Source: Coprinus comatus (taxonomy: Eukaryota > Basidiomycota > Agaricomycetes > Agaricales > Agaricaceae). From it: a stretch of DNA of 64,000 bases. Both the position numbers and the translations under genes were made by a program. This document shows, piece after piece, positions 1-9,937 of this stretch. A model generated the notes under the pieces. That model had not been told where the DNA came from. It saw nothing but the letters and a program-made list of their open reading frames with translations, and did not search any database. Location of the stretch: positions 301,137 through 365,136 of the forward strand of contig JAWPGT010000024.1 in NCBI GenBank assembly GCA_034638255.1, given 5' to 3'. Position 1 is the stretch's first letter. Every line of letters begins with the position of its first letter.

Positions 1-489
1 TAGCGACGTCGGATTGAGGCTTCGGCTTCAATGTATGTGTTGCGCCCTTCTGATACTGTGATTAGCCTCACTTGCAAGAGGACTGAACGGTCGGAAAGAA
101 TGTCGGGAGGAATTACGGAGGAGAGTAGAGAATGAGAACAGAGACAAGATTGACTTAGAGTCGGAACAAGACAAAGACAGAGGAATGAGTGCAGATACTA
201 TGTTGATATCAGACTAAAGAGTATACATGAGCGACTAGCGATTATATACAGCATTTACCGATATCGGAATATAACAAGGCAAAACATAATATAACAAGGC
301 GGCCAACATACTAAGAACAATGATGCCGACCGAAAAGGTAAATAACCAAAACAGGAAGTTGGGAATGGAAACAAGCAAATAAGTGATGAAGGTCCAAGAG
401 GTCAGCGACCAATAACAAGATTGACAGTCGGAACTGTCGGGAGGTCGGAAGATGTGTCGGAAAGTCGGTCAGTGGCACGGTATGTGACA
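1..489 (-). repeat. 3' LTR of the chromovirus (truncated by window edge)
   Basis: Matches 7427-7915 base for base except two C/T differences. On the minus strand it begins TGTCAC at 489. The outer end, about 27 bases, lies beyond the window. Confidence 0.95.
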
Positions 490-503
490 GTGCCCCCCCA
501 TTA
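490..503 (-). other. polypurine tract
   Basis: On the minus strand a run AATGGGGGGGCAC directly precedes the TGTCAC start of the 3' LTR. This is where the plus-strand primer for LTR retrotransposon replication is expected. Confidence 0.8.
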
Positions 504-661
504 AGGCCGAGCCCTCGAGGACTTAGAGTGGTGAAACGTGGAAAGTTAAAATGACAGCGGGGAAGTGAAGTCGGAAGCATGTGGTCAACATGTGGTAAAA
601 AGAAGTTGAGAAGTCGCCGCGTGTCGGGCACGTGACAGTCGGCAGGCGGCTTAAAAGGTGA

Positions 662-1516
662 GTGGCAATGGTGAAGGTGTTCCCCATCATCATGTCCAGC
701 ATTCCCACCATGTACGAGTTCCTCAACATGAGCAGCGAACAGCGGGAGGCGTTTGAGGCAGCATGGAAGGCTGCCCAGTCGGTCCCAGCGTCGTCGGCCC
801 CCACCAGTCCTGTGGAGGCCGCAGCAGTAGTGGACGTACCGGCACTTCTGTCCTCAACCCCTGCCCTGACCTCTCCACGGATTCCTACACCACCGCCAAT
901 CACTCCGACAGCTTCTTCAAATTCGGTACAAGGTCAAGAGGTGGAGACTGTGAAGAGACGTCAGGAATCGGATGGGAAGGTGTTGGTGGTGGTGGTCAAG
1001 AAGAAGTCGAAGGCCACTGTCGAGAACAGTGACGACGAGGTAGTTGTGGTAGAAGGCGTGAAACGTAGTGCGACATCCGAAAGGCAAGTTGTCTATGTTG
1101 AGGTGCCGTCGTGCCCTGAGCTAACCGAACGCAGTTGGCCACATAGGGTGGCGTGTAGCCGATGTGTAGGATTGGGTGTGGGTTGCGAGGAGGGTGCCAG
1201 ACCGAATGGGCCGTGCAGGAGATGTGCGAAGGACAAGAAGGGGTGTATTGGAAAGGACACGGATGGGGAGGTTAAGAAAGAGAAAGGGAAGAAGAAAGAG
1301 GAAGAGGTTCGGGAGGTGAAGAAAAGGCCTGCTCCTCGTAAGGCGACCTCGACGGCAGCGTCGGCCCCGTCATGGATGGATTTCGGTGGGTCGGCATTGA
1401 CCCATAAAGAGATTTTCGGCAGTACAGCCAACCCGGTCGCAGGGCCATCGTCGTCGGCCTCCAGTCGGCCACCATCGGCCAGTTTACCGCCACCGTGTCC
1501 CGGCTCGAATGTGTGA
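662..1516 (+). CDS. antisense Zn2Cys6-like protein inside the chromovirus
   Basis: A 284-residue open frame, antisense to the retrotransposon and lying between integrase and the polypurine tract. Near residues 164-194 the cysteines follow CX2CX6CX9CX2CX6C, the spacing of a fungal Zn(II)2Cys6 binuclear cluster, followed by a lysine/glutamate-rich basic stretch. The N-terminal 120 residues are Pro/Ser/Thr-rich. The spacing is seen in the sequence; DNA binding is inferred from the family. The frame ends with TGA, but a coiled-coil and acidic tail continues in another frame at 1495-1725, so the original protein was probably longer and has lost one frame or has an unseen intron. It is not a standard gypsy protein. 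A chance antisense frame is unlikely given the exact cysteine spacing, but expression is unknown. Confidence 0.7.
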   Translation: MAMVKVFPIIMSSIPTMYEFLNMSSEQREAFEAAWKAAQSVPASSAPTSPVEAAAVVDVPALLSSTPALTSPRIPTPPPITPTASSNSVQGQEVETVKRRQESDGKVLVVVVKKKSKATVENSDDEVVVVEGVKRSATSERQVVYVEVPSCPELTERSWPHRVACSRCVGLGVGCEEGARPNGPCRRCAKDKKGCIGKDTDGEVKKEKGKKKEEEVREVKKRPAPRKATSTAASAPSWMDFGGSALTHKEIFGSTANPVAGPSSSASSRPPSASLPPPCPGSNV

Positions 1517-1725
1517 TAAAGGAGCGGGAGCAACACGATGAGAGTCGTCATTTTGAATGGCGGAAGTTACAGAAGGAACACTGGAATTGGCAGCGGCAGG
1601 CATTGGGTGCCTTAGTGATGGAGATGAAGGGCTTGAGGAAGGATTTGAAAGAGATGGACAATGGGAAGGATGGTGAGGACGAGTGGGAAGAGGAAGAGGA
1701 TGCCGATGGGGAGGAGGATGAGTAG
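1495..1725 (+). CDS. C-terminal part of the antisense gene (coiled coil and acidic tail)
   Basis: This frame overlaps the end of the Zn2Cys6-like frame and encodes a charged helix rich in Arg, Glu and Trp, then an acidic tail of Asp and Glu. The open frame extends upstream of the first usable start (reading T-I-G-Q-F-T-A-T-V before it), so I read it as the continuation of the 662-1516 protein after a one-frame shift. Many fungal Zn2Cys6 regulators also carry a coiled coil after the cluster, but usually much closer to it. Could instead be a separate small frame. Confidence 0.5.
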   Translation: MSRLECVIKEREQHDESRHFEWRKLQKEHWNWQRQALGALVMEMKGLRKDLKEMDNGKDGEDEWEEEEDADGEEDE

Positions 1726-2079
1726 CGGTCAGATTTAATACTTGTAGCTCGTAGTACTTTGTTTTACTACAAGTTTTAAATCGTTTTCTTCTGTTCCCAG
1801 TATGAAATTAAGAAAACAAAAGAAATAATGGAGTTCAAGAAAACATCGGCGACTGTCAGAAGAATAGAATAAGTCATAAGTTGAGTACCGACGGCCAAAA
1901 TCAAAGAACAGAACTGAGAATGCGCGAAAAGACCGATAGGTCGAAGGTAATAGTGCGAGGAGAGAGTAAAGTACAAAATAAGAAGAGTCGTAAGATCGGA
2001 ACACAATCGGCCAAAACAAGATGAAGTCGGAAGAATTCGAAGTCGGGCCTAGCCCAGAATTGGCGATTGGGAACGATGA

Positions 2080-5000
2080 TTAAAGAGAAGATAGAGGCCC
2101 CGGAAGGTGGGGATAGGAATGATGGAACGCATCAACCAATTCAACAGCATGCTCAAGTTCATTCGCCGGTAACCAAGAAAACTCCTCATCCATATCCTCA
2201 TATCCCAACCAAGCAACTTTGTAGAGTAGTTTGCAGGCCTGATGTCGGTTGATCTTGGAATTGACGATTCGGGAGATTTCGTACTCAACATCGCCCTTGA
2301 TTTCAATTGGCGGTGGCGGAGGATCTGAACGATTCGGAAAAGGGTTAGCAGTAAATGGTTCAAGCATGGATACATGGAAGACAGGATGTACAGAATGGAA
2401 ATTCAGAGGTAATTGAAGTGTATAAGAAAGTGTACCAGGTTGTGCAATGATCTTGTAAGGACCCAAATACTTTTCGGCAAATTTCTTTGCAGGACGAGTA
2501 GTTTGGAAGAATTGAGCCTTAACAAATGCTTGATCACCGACTTTGAAGCTCGGCGACGGAAGTTGCTTTGCGTCGGCAGAAGCCTGATACCTTTTCTGAG
2601 CGGAAGCAATCTCTAACTTGAGAGTCGCATGCAACTCATCAAGGTTAGTTGTGAATTCGCGAGCTCGAGTGGACACCAGGTCGCGTTCGGGGTAAACTGT
2701 AATATTAGGATGGTAACCCTTGTTAGCAAAGAATGGTGATACATTAGTGGAAGCATTCGGCGCATTGTTGTACACGAACTCGGCGAGCGGAAGAAGTTCC
2801 GACCAGTCAGTCTGCTGATAGTTACAGTAGATCCGAATGTACTGTTCAAGAGTTTGGTTAGTTCGTTCAGTTTGACCGTCACCTTCGGGATGATAACCCA
2901 AGGTGAAGTGAAGTCGCATGTTCAACGCTTCACCAAGCGATCGGAAGAAATGAGAAACGAACTCCGAGCCACGATCAGAAGTAATGTGGGACGGAACACC
3001 ATGCTTCGAGAACACATGGATAGCGAATAGTTGGGCTAAGTCAGCGGAAGTAATTGTATCATGACAAGGAATAAAAACAGCTTGCTTCGTGAATCGGTCA
3101 ATGACAACGAGAATCGCATCGAAGCCAGAAGAAGCGGGAAGTTTCTCAATGAAGTCCATCGAGATAGAATCCCAAGGACGAGAAGGAATCGGAAGTGGCT
3201 TAAGCAAGCCATAAGGCCGATGACACTGCGGTTTGGATCGCATACAGGTTACACAACTCTTGACAAACAGTTTGACCGTTTCCCAAATACCAGGCCATGT
3301 ATAGTCTCGACGAATAAGCTCAAGAGTTTTATTCTGACCATAATGACCGGCAAGGGGATGGTTGTGATGATATTGCATAACCCGAACCCGAAGGTTCTCA
3401 GCGTCAGGGACGTAGATCCTGCCGTCAAGGCGAAGGAATCCATGATCGTCCCTAGACCACCGACCCGTCGGTTTGACGAGGTGTTCGGCGATCTCGGCAT
3501 TGGAAGAAAGAGAAGAGAGTATATCGGAATGAAGCTTAGAAATGTCAGCAATAACGGAAGCATGAAGAGCAGGAGTAAGAAGGTACGTAGCACGAACAGA
3601 GGCCACAAGTTGGTCTTGAGTGAAGACCGGTCGGAAGTTGTGAGGATTAATGGCTGCATAGCCAACTCCCCCCTCCTTAGGGTAGACGTCCCACCGACGA
3701 GTAAGAGCATCGGGCTTAGTGCCGAGGCGTCCAGGTCGGAAGTGAATAACAAGATCAAACCCAGAGAGGTACTCAGACCAGCGAGCTTGCCGATGAGTAA
3801 GAACCTTAGTAGTAGAAAAGTATTCCAAATTTTTGTGATCGGTGACAACATCAATCGGAAGCGCAGCTCCTTCAAGGTAGTGTCGCCAGATTCGGAAAGC
3901 TTTGAAGATGGCGAGAAGTTCTTTATCGTGGGTGTCGTAGTTGAGTTCAGGAGCGGAAAAGGTACGGGAGTGGAAAGCGATGGGGTGGATGTCACCGTCG
4001 TTGGTAAGTAAAGAAATGATAGCAGCAAGAGCGTAGTCGGAAGCGTCGGTCTCGACGATGATTTGAGCATCAGGGACCCAATGAGTAAGCACAGGAGCGC
4101 AAGTAAACGCTTTTTTGAGAGCATTGAAAGCATCCCGAGCTTCGCCGTCAAACGACCAAGCTACACCCTTTCGAGTGAGCCTTGTCAGAGGGACAACAAT
4201 GTCGGAATAACCATAGATAAAGCGCCGATAGAAGTTCGCAAAACCCAAGAAAGATTGAATGTCCTTTACCTTTTTCGGTTCGGGCCAGTCTTGAATAATT
4301 TGAACCTTGTCCTGAGCCATAGTAAGACCTCCAGAGCCGAGAATGTAGCCAAGATATTCCACCGATTCGGAATGAAATTCACATTTGTCGGCACAAGCAT
4401 AAAGACCATGCTTGCGCAGATGTTTGAGAACCTCGCGGACATGTTTTTTGTGAGAAGCAATGTCATTGGAATAAATGAGAATGTCGTCAAGATAGACGAC
4501 TACACAGACATCGAGCATATCCGAAAAGATGTCGTTCATAAAACGTTGAAAAGCGGCGGGAGCGTTGGTAAGACCAAATGGCATGACAAGCCATTCAAAT
4601 GAACCGTAACGAGTTCGGAAAGCCGTTTTCCATTCGTCGCCTTCGGCGATACGAACAAGATGATAAGCATGACGGAGGTCAATCTTGGTGTAGATACAAG
4701 CCTTTCGGGGAGAGTCTAAGAGGTCGGAAATGAGAGGAAGTGGGTAACCGTCCTTTGTAGAGATGCGATTAAGACCACGGAAATCAACACAGAGTCGGAG
4801 GGAACCGTCCTTCTTTTTTATGAAAAGAACGGGTGCAGCATGAGAGGAAGAAGATTGTCGAATGAAACCAGAAGTTAAGTTCTTGTCGATGAACTCACGT
4901 AAGGCCTCAAGCTCGATTTGCGACAGCGAATAGAGCACACCGATAGGTGGTGAGGTACCTTCCTCAAGATCAATCTTAAGGTCGTAAGGTCGGTGAGGTG

Positions 5001-5115
5001 GTAACGTGTCGGCTTTGGCTTTGCTGAACACGTTGGCGAATTCGTGATATTCGGAAGGGATGGCAGAAAGGTCAGGAGGTTCTGATTCGGCGAGCACAAT
5101 CGAAAGCAATCGCAT
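2080..5115 (-). CDS. pol: pol: reverse transcriptase, RNase H, integrase, chromodomain
   Basis: 1011 residues. Reverse transcriptase covers about residues 40-250, with the catalytic YLDD at 208-211. RNase H follows (ETDASDYAL near 355, then KELLAI and TDHKN). The integrase has an HHCC zinc finger near 590-635 and a DDE core with Asp in SMDFIEKLP, Asp in SDRGSEF and Glu in GQTERTNQ. The last 60 residues match a chromodomain (EYE-I-I, LLYKVAWLGY, W-P-EL), which targets chromovirus integration to marked chromatin. The true pol must start upstream: the same protein continues at 5072-5314 in another frame, so the ATG at 5115 is only where this frame opens. The neighbouring frame reads through FVNAIAF and then must shift to reach this one. 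Confidence 0.95.
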   Translation of the reverse strand: MRLLSIVLAESEPPDLSAIPSEYHEFANVFSKAKADTLPPHRPYDLKIDLEEGTSPPIGVLYSLSQIELEALREFIDKNLTSGFIRQSSSSHAAPVLFIKKKDGSLRLCVDFRGLNRISTKDGYPLPLISDLLDSPRKACIYTKIDLRHAYHLVRIAEGDEWKTAFRTRYGSFEWLVMPFGLTNAPAAFQRFMNDIFSDMLDVCVVVYLDDILIYSNDIASHKKHVREVLKHLRKHGLYACADKCEFHSESVEYLGYILGSGGLTMAQDKVQIIQDWPEPKKVKDIQSFLGFANFYRRFIYGYSDIVVPLTRLTRKGVAWSFDGEARDAFNALKKAFTCAPVLTHWVPDAQIIVETDASDYALAAIISLLTNDGDIHPIAFHSRTFSAPELNYDTHDKELLAIFKAFRIWRHYLEGAALPIDVVTDHKNLEYFSTTKVLTHRQARWSEYLSGFDLVIHFRPGRLGTKPDALTRRWDVYPKEGGVGYAAINPHNFRPVFTQDQLVASVRATYLLTPALHASVIADISKLHSDILSSLSSNAEIAEHLVKPTGRWSRDDHGFLRLDGRIYVPDAENLRVRVMQYHHNHPLAGHYGQNKTLELIRRDYTWPGIWETVKLFVKSCVTCMRSKPQCHRPYGLLKPLPIPSRPWDSISMDFIEKLPASSGFDAILVVIDRFTKQAVFIPCHDTITSADLAQLFAIHVFSKHGVPSHITSDRGSEFVSHFFRSLGEALNMRLHFTLGYHPEGDGQTERTNQTLEQYIRIYCNYQQTDWSELLPLAEFVYNNAPNASTNVSPFFANKGYHPNITVYPERDLVSTRAREFTTNLDELHATLKLEIASAQKRYQASADAKQLPSPSFKVGDQAFVKAQFFQTTRPAKKFAEKYLGPYKIIAQPGTLSYTLQLPLNFHSVHPVFHVSMLEPFTANPFPNRSDPPPPPIEIKGDVEYEISRIVNSKINRHQACKLLYKVAWLGYEDMDEEFSWLPANELEHAVELVDAFHHSYPHLPGPLSSL

Positions 5116-5914
5116 TCACGAAACTGATGTGTGGCTTGATCGGTGATGCAGAGGCAGAGCACCCTACAGGAGTGACAGAAGAAGAAACAAGATTGTCGGA
5201 AGACGAGTCGGAAGGATTGACGTTGGAGACGTCGGAAAGAGATGGAGTGACAGGGGCATCGGCCACCGTCAGTTTTCGCAGCGAAGCAGAGAGAGCAAGA
5301 TCATTGTTAGTCATAGATCAGAAAGAGATACTGCCCGAGACCCAGTCAATCAACGGATTGTAGCGGGTGAGCCAGTTGTAACCAAGAACCATAGCACACG
5401 AAGAGTCAAGCCGAGTCACATAGAAATCAATAGCCATAGATTCACCAGAGGGAAAAGTAATAGCCATAGATTCACCAGAGGGAAAAGTAATAGGTAAGGA
5501 CAGAGATTGGGTAATATAAGAGTTAGAAGAGCCATCGAATAATCGTAATTCAACCGGAGGACAAGAACTAGTGGGTATAGCAAACTCGCGAACGAATTCG
5601 GTGTCAATGAAGCAATGAGTAGAACCGCTATCAATAAGAGCAACAATCGGTGATTCGGAACAAGAAGCAAAACAAGGAGCGGAAGAAGATAAAGGGATAT
5701 GAAGTGAGTCGGGGTTAGAAAGAGCGGAAGCGTTCAAACAAACAAAGGGAATAGTGCAGGGAGGAAGAACGCAATCCTCGGTCTGCACACCCGAAGGATC
5801 GCAGATCAGTTTCCCGAACTCTCGGTTTGAGAGGACGAGGTCGTTTCCGAAGTCGTAGTAGTAGCTGCCCAAGCCTTGGCTTTCTCTGCTTCCGAAGCTG
5901 CTTTCTTCCGACAA
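5072..5914 (-). pseudogene. retroviral-type aspartic protease and pol linker, interrupted
   Basis: The frame at 5318-5914 has the active-site motif [13 protein letters not shown] of a retropepsin. It overlaps the end of gag by about 109 bases in a different frame, so Gag-Pol expression would need a frameshift there. It stops at a TGA (5318-5320), and the same frame continues after the stop through 5072 with sequence that reads as the protease-to-RT linker. CGA (Arg) would restore it by one C-to-T step. A 30-base perfect tandem duplication at 5431-5460 and 5461-5490 repeats ten residues ([10 protein letters not shown]) in frame. A second break lies near 5110, where the reading moves to the RT frame. 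Programmed readthrough is possible but less likely than decay. Confidence 0.8.
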
Positions 5915-7362
5915 ATGCTAACACCGTGACTGGCGGCGCTGCAGAAGAGGCAGAGGTTGTTAGCAATCCGACGTTGACGTTCTTCGGCGGTGAGCTTGCC
6001 GTTAGAGTCGAGTTTATTGGAGAGATCGGTTGCAGGTTTAGGAGTAGTGGAAGCAGTAGTAGTGGCTTTCAGAGCAGGGGTCGCCGATTTGGTTTTATCA
6101 GACAACTTGGACTTGGAAGACAATTGACCCGATGTGGAAGTCGAAGTGGAAGAATTGGAAGTGGAAGACTGAGTAGTCGCAGCGGGAGTATTCAGTGAGT
6201 TGCGACTTGCAACACGCTTCTTTTCGCGTTGACGTTCCCAGTAGCGTTGATCGATACGAATGCAAGTGTCATGCATATCGGCAAGAGAGGTTGGTTTGCC
6301 CTGGGGTAGTGCATAGAGAGCGTCTTTGAGTCGGTCGGGAAGACCTTTGTAATAGGCACGGCAGAGAAGATAATCAGGGTATTGGAGGACCCCGGCCAAA
6401 CGGTTGAACTCGACATTGTAGGTCGCGATCAGACCGCCTGAAGTCATAGTGAGGTTGTCCAATTCCTCCGCAGCTTCGGCGACTAAGTCGGAACAGCCGA
6501 AGTTAGCGGTGAGTTCTAGGACGAATAGATCCCAGTTGGTGTACCAGGGGACTAACATCCAGTCATGAGTATTCTCAAGCACAGTTTGAAACCATTGACG
6601 GGCAGAACCAGAGAGATAGGAGAGAGTGAACCCGACCCGACTGACGTTGGAGGCCAGGCTCTGATGGTGTTGGAAATAGAGACGGCATTGGAAAAGGAAT
6701 TCCGACAGCTTCGTTGGTTTAGAACCGTCAAAGACTGCGGGTTCGCGAACATGTGTGCGATCCAACGTCCGAACAGGAGGATTAGGGGCAGGAGTAGCCG
6801 AGGCGCGGGCCTGGGCGGTCAAGGCATGACTAAGTGTGCCGAGACCATGCAAGAATGCTTGTAGTTGATCCTCTAAGATATCCCGACCAGGCTGTTGGGC
6901 CAAGGGTGGATCGGGATTGTTCGGGTGTTCGTCATTATCATCTGCATTATTGTCATCATCATCATCGCCACTGCCACCACCGCCACCATCACCACCGTCG
7001 GGTGGATTTGGGGGGTTTCGCAGAACACCGTTGCCAGGATCGGCAGGAACACGGCAATTTTCGGGATGATTTTCGGCATCGGGATCCCTATCGTTTTCGT
7101 CCATCGGAACATCAGGACGGAAACCACTGGGAGGGTTCGGAGTTTGATTGTTAGCTCGACGATGACCATAGTTAATAGCAGGCAGACCTCCACGACCATG
7201 AAGATTGGTCTCAGAGTGGGATCGGGACAGATTCGGTGAACGATAACCAGCGGGAGTAGGGGTAAGAGGGGAACCAGTATCAAAAATAGACCTAGCAGCA
7301 GGAGTAACCTGAACACGAGCAGACCGGGAAGGAACAGTAGTAGTAATTCCAGACATAGACAC
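5806..7362 (-). CDS. gag: gag capsid/nucleocapsid protein
   Basis: 518 residues, intact. A proline-, glycine- and aspartate-rich N-terminal 170 residues precedes the capsid-like helical region (about 195-390, including [10 protein letters not shown] and [11 protein letters not shown], typical of Ty3/gypsy retrotransposon gag). A Ser/Thr-rich spacer leads to a zinc knuckle CX2CX4HX4C (CLFC..H..C) near residue 470, which binds the genomic RNA. The start lies just inside the 5' LTR and primer site, as expected. It packages element RNA into particles in the cytoplasm. Confidence 0.93.
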   Translation of the reverse strand: MSMSGITTTVPSRSARVQVTPAARSIFDTGSPLTPTPAGYRSPNLSRSHSETNLHGRGGLPAINYGHRRANNQTPNPPSGFRPDVPMDENDRDPDAENHPENCRVPADPGNGVLRNPPNPPDGGDGGGGGSGDDDDDNNADDNDEHPNNPDPPLAQQPGRDILEDQLQAFLHGLGTLSHALTAQARASATPAPNPPVRTLDRTHVREPAVFDGSKPTKLSEFLFQCRLYFQHHQSLASNVSRVGFTLSYLSGSARQWFQTVLENTHDWMLVPWYTNWDLFVLELTANFGCSDLVAEAAEELDNLTMTSGGLIATYNVEFNRLAGVLQYPDYLLCRAYYKGLPDRLKDALYALPQGKPTSLADMHDTCIRIDQRYWERQREKKRVASRNSLNTPAATTQSSTSNSSTSTSTSGQLSSKSKLSDKTKSATPALKATTTASTTPKPATDLSNKLDSNGKLTAEERQRRIANNLCLFCSAASHGVSICRKKAASEAEKAKAWAATTTTSETTSSSQTESSGN

Positions 7363-7385
7363 AAGAGAGACAGTACCAGAAGCTT

Positions 7386-7399
7386 GGAGTCTGATATAC
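7386..7399 (-). other. primer-binding site, self-priming type
   Basis: Two bases inside the LTR end, the minus strand reads ATATCAGACT (7397-7388). This is the exact complement of AGTCTGATAT in the LTR itself (7641-7632), which starts 33 bases after a TATA box. No tRNA 3'-end complement starting TGG is visible. This is the arrangement of Tf1/sushi-type self-primed elements. Confidence 0.65.
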
Positions 7400-7915
7400 T
7401 GTTAAGAACGGGGATCGGAGATGAGCTAGCGACGTCGGATTGAGGCTTCGGCTTCAATGTATGTGTTGCGCCCTTCTGATACTGTGATTAGCCTCACTTG
7501 CAAGAGGACTGAACGGTCGGAAAGAATGTCGGGAGGAATTACGGAGGAGAGTAGAGAATGAGAACAGAGACAAGATTGACTTAGAGTCGGAACAAGACAA
7601 AGACAGAGGAATGAGTGCAGATACTATGTTGATATCAGACTAAAGAGTATACATGAGCGACTAGCGATTATATACAGCATTTACCGATATCGGAATATAA
7701 CAAGGCAAAACATAATATAACAAGGCGGCCAACATACTAAGAACAATGATGCCGACCGAAAAGGTAAATAACCAAAACAGGAAGTTGGGAATGGAAACAA
7801 GCAAATAAGTGATGAAGGTCCAAGAGGTCAGCGACCAATAACAAGATTGACAGTCGGAACTGTCGGGAGGTCGGAAGATGTGTCGGAAAGTTGGTCAGTG
7901 GCACGGTACGTGACA
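7400..7915 (-). repeat. 5' LTR of the chromovirus
   Basis: 516 bases with TG..CA ends on the minus strand (TGTCAC at 7915, TTAACA at 7400). It matches the copy at 1-489. The adjoining GCATT (7916-7920) would be one half of the target duplication, but the other half is off the window. Confidence 0.95.
7632..7674 (-). promoter_or_regulatory. LTR promoter: TATA box and probable transcription start
   Basis: Minus strand TATATAAT at 7674-7667, then AGTCTGATATC starting 33 bases downstream at 7641. The latter is the predicted RNA 5' end because it pairs with the primer site. The left LTR has the same pair near 205-248. Confidence 0.6.
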
Positions 7916-7916
7916 G

Positions 7917-8165
7917 CATTGTGGACAGGCTTTGACATAGTTGGTAATGAAATCGCACATACCAGGCCATTTCACTATTAACTGAATTTGTCTTAATGTT
8001 TCATCTATTCCAGGGTGGCCTGTGGAATGGTGATCATGATGCTGTGCTAGAAGCTGTTGTTTCTCCTTCGCATTCACTTGCCAAACTCTGGCTTCATACT
8101 GAATCCACAGTGAAGTCACTCGAAGGCTCGACATGCTGACTTGGAAAACTCCTTCATGATTTTGG
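7917..8165 (-). pseudogene. older gypsy integrase zinc-finger fragment
   Basis: Minus-strand reading gives the HHCC finger of a gypsy integrase: H..H in HHSTGHPGIDETL and C..C in KACPQC, with the WPGM motif between. It breaks off exactly at the LTR edge (7915), so the young chromovirus inserted into it; the rest should lie left of the window. Only about 80 residues remain. At its other end it meets the Plavaka fragment near 8170. Confidence 0.8.
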
Positions 8166-8171
8166 AGCAAA

Positions 8172-9795
8172 AACATGTGTTGTTATTCAAACACAAGAGC
8201 TGCCAGAGGAAGCTGCAGCTCAGGTACATCATGAAGCTGCAGCTACATTGACTCAAGCTTCAACAAGTGATACCTGGACTTCAGAATCAAGAAAGCAGGT
8301 CAAGTTTCAATTAAATACATACAAAGCACATGCATTAGGAGATTATGCCTCCTATATTTGTAGATATGGGACTACTGATAATTACAGTACACAAACGGTA
8401 AGTACTTTTTTTGTTTATTTCTATATTATTATCTCACATATTTCACCAGGGTGAAGTCGAACATAAACGTGTCAAGAAATTCTACCCTTGAGTTCAAAAA
8501 CACCAGTTTGTGGCTGGAATTGCAAAACAGCAACATCATGAACACCTTTTAAATCTTGCCCAACAAGTTGATCCCCTCAAAATCAGGTCTTCGAAGTCAA
8601 GAAATGACAATCTTCCCTCTATTTCACCCAAAGAACACCACCAAATATCCCATAACACTGACATCAGTATACATTTACATCAATGGCTTGAGGAGCACAA
8701 GGATGATCCAGCAACAAAGGTATTCTCATCCACTTCAATATGGTTATTGAACTTAAACTAAAAATATGATCCTAGGATTTTCTACCAAGTCTCCGAGGTC
8801 ATCTTTTCATGCAGCTCATCGGGTATTAAGATACAAATCGCGATGAAGATGATGTTACAAAAAGAGAAGAAAATTCAATTGTACTAATAAATGAGAAAAT
8901 CTACCCACATCGACGATTTCACATAAATTACACTACATATGATCTTCGAAGAGATCAGGATCCAATCAACCTCTCTACCCATTCTGACATTCTACTCCTC
9001 TCTCCCGAACTGAAGAATGATGAGAACTTCCATCCCTACTGGTATGCTCATGTTATCGGTATATACCATGCACAGGTTTATTTTCAGGGATGTTCTACAG
9101 CTCCACATGTTGCTGTGGGCCAAAGAACAATGGAATTTCTTCATGTATGCTGGTTTGGGATTGATACAACACATGAGTGGGGATGGAAACATAAGCATAT
9201 CCCTATGGTTGGTTTTGCAGATGTGACTCAAGAACCATTTGGCTTCCTTAATCCCAAACATGTGATACAAGCTACACATATCATTCCAGCTTTTAAATTT
9301 GGCAAAACAAACGAACTACTTCCTCATTCACCACTTGCTTGTCACCCTTCTGATGAAGATTCCAATTGGTTTTGTTATTATGTTAATATGTAAGTTTATT
9401 TTAAATATTTGTGAATGATTTAGTCTAATATTCAATTTTCTAGATTTGTGGATCGTGACACTACAATGAGATATAGAGGAGGAGGGGTTGGTCATAAGTC
9501 AACTTACAATGCTACTAATGTATTTTTGCAAGACCGTGATCCATTTGATATAGGGTGGATTGATATGAACGACTTGGATGTACCAGAAGATATTAATGAG
9601 GTGATACTACCAGATCCTGCATTTAGTGACGATGGTGATGAAATAGGTGATTATGAGTCAGAGGATGAGTGGGAGTTCTGGAGGAATATGCAGGAAATAA
9701 CAGAACCAGATAGTGAGTCAGATGCAGAGGCTGAACTTGACAATATTGATGGTATGCAACAAGAAGAAGTTGCTGTTGGGTATGCTCCATTGTAA
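8172..9795 (+). pseudogene. Plavaka-type transposase, C-terminal part
   Basis: Spliced over exons 8172-8397, 8450-8719, 8776-9389 and 9444-9795 (introns with GT..AG ends, 52-56 bases), the reading carries blocks I recognise from agaricomycete Plavaka transposases: YGTTDNYSTQTGEVEH, PHRRFHINYTTYDLRRDQD, YAHVIGIYHA and FVDRDTTMRY..GVGH, ending in an acidic tail. The N-terminal and catalytic parts are missing. Two in-frame stops are present: TGA 8489-8491, where Arg fits, and TAA 8827-8829, where Gln fits. It starts abruptly next to the gypsy integrase remnant, so it is a dead fragment. Confidence 0.8.
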
Positions 9796-9937
9796 TATTA
9801 TATATTATATTTATTTAATTAAGCTGTTGTTGACTTGTCAAGTGTTGAGAGCTAAGGGTAATTGATGACCTTCAATAATGACATCACCTTAATTAAGGGT
9901 TTCCTTTTTCAGAAGCTCTCTCTTACAACCTACTGTC

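Larger units (their letters stand above)
1..7915 (-). mobile_element. Ty3/gypsy chromovirus, nearly complete
   Basis: Two long direct repeats flank gag, protease, RT, RNase H, integrase and a chromodomain, all read on the minus strand. The right LTR is 7400-7915. The left LTR starts at the window edge and lacks about 27 bases. Over the 489 bases shared, I see two differences (466/7892 and 483/7909), so insertion looks recent. The element lies next to an older gypsy integrase remnant at 7917, whose reading stops at the LTR edge, so this is a nested insertion. An antisense gene occupies the space between integrase and the polypurine tract. Pol carries a TGA and a frameshift, so this copy may be defective despite its youth. 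Confidence 0.95.

Noticed and set aside
3061..4602. Plus-strand frames of 316 and 179 residues
   Set aside because: They mirror the pol gene on the minus strand and show no domain.
6834..7239. His- and Ile-rich plus-strand frames
   Set aside because: They are antisense to the acidic low-complexity part of gag.
7917..9795. One continuous gene across 7917-9795
   Set aside because: The integrase remnant is on the minus strand and the transposase remnant on the plus strand; they are separate fragments.
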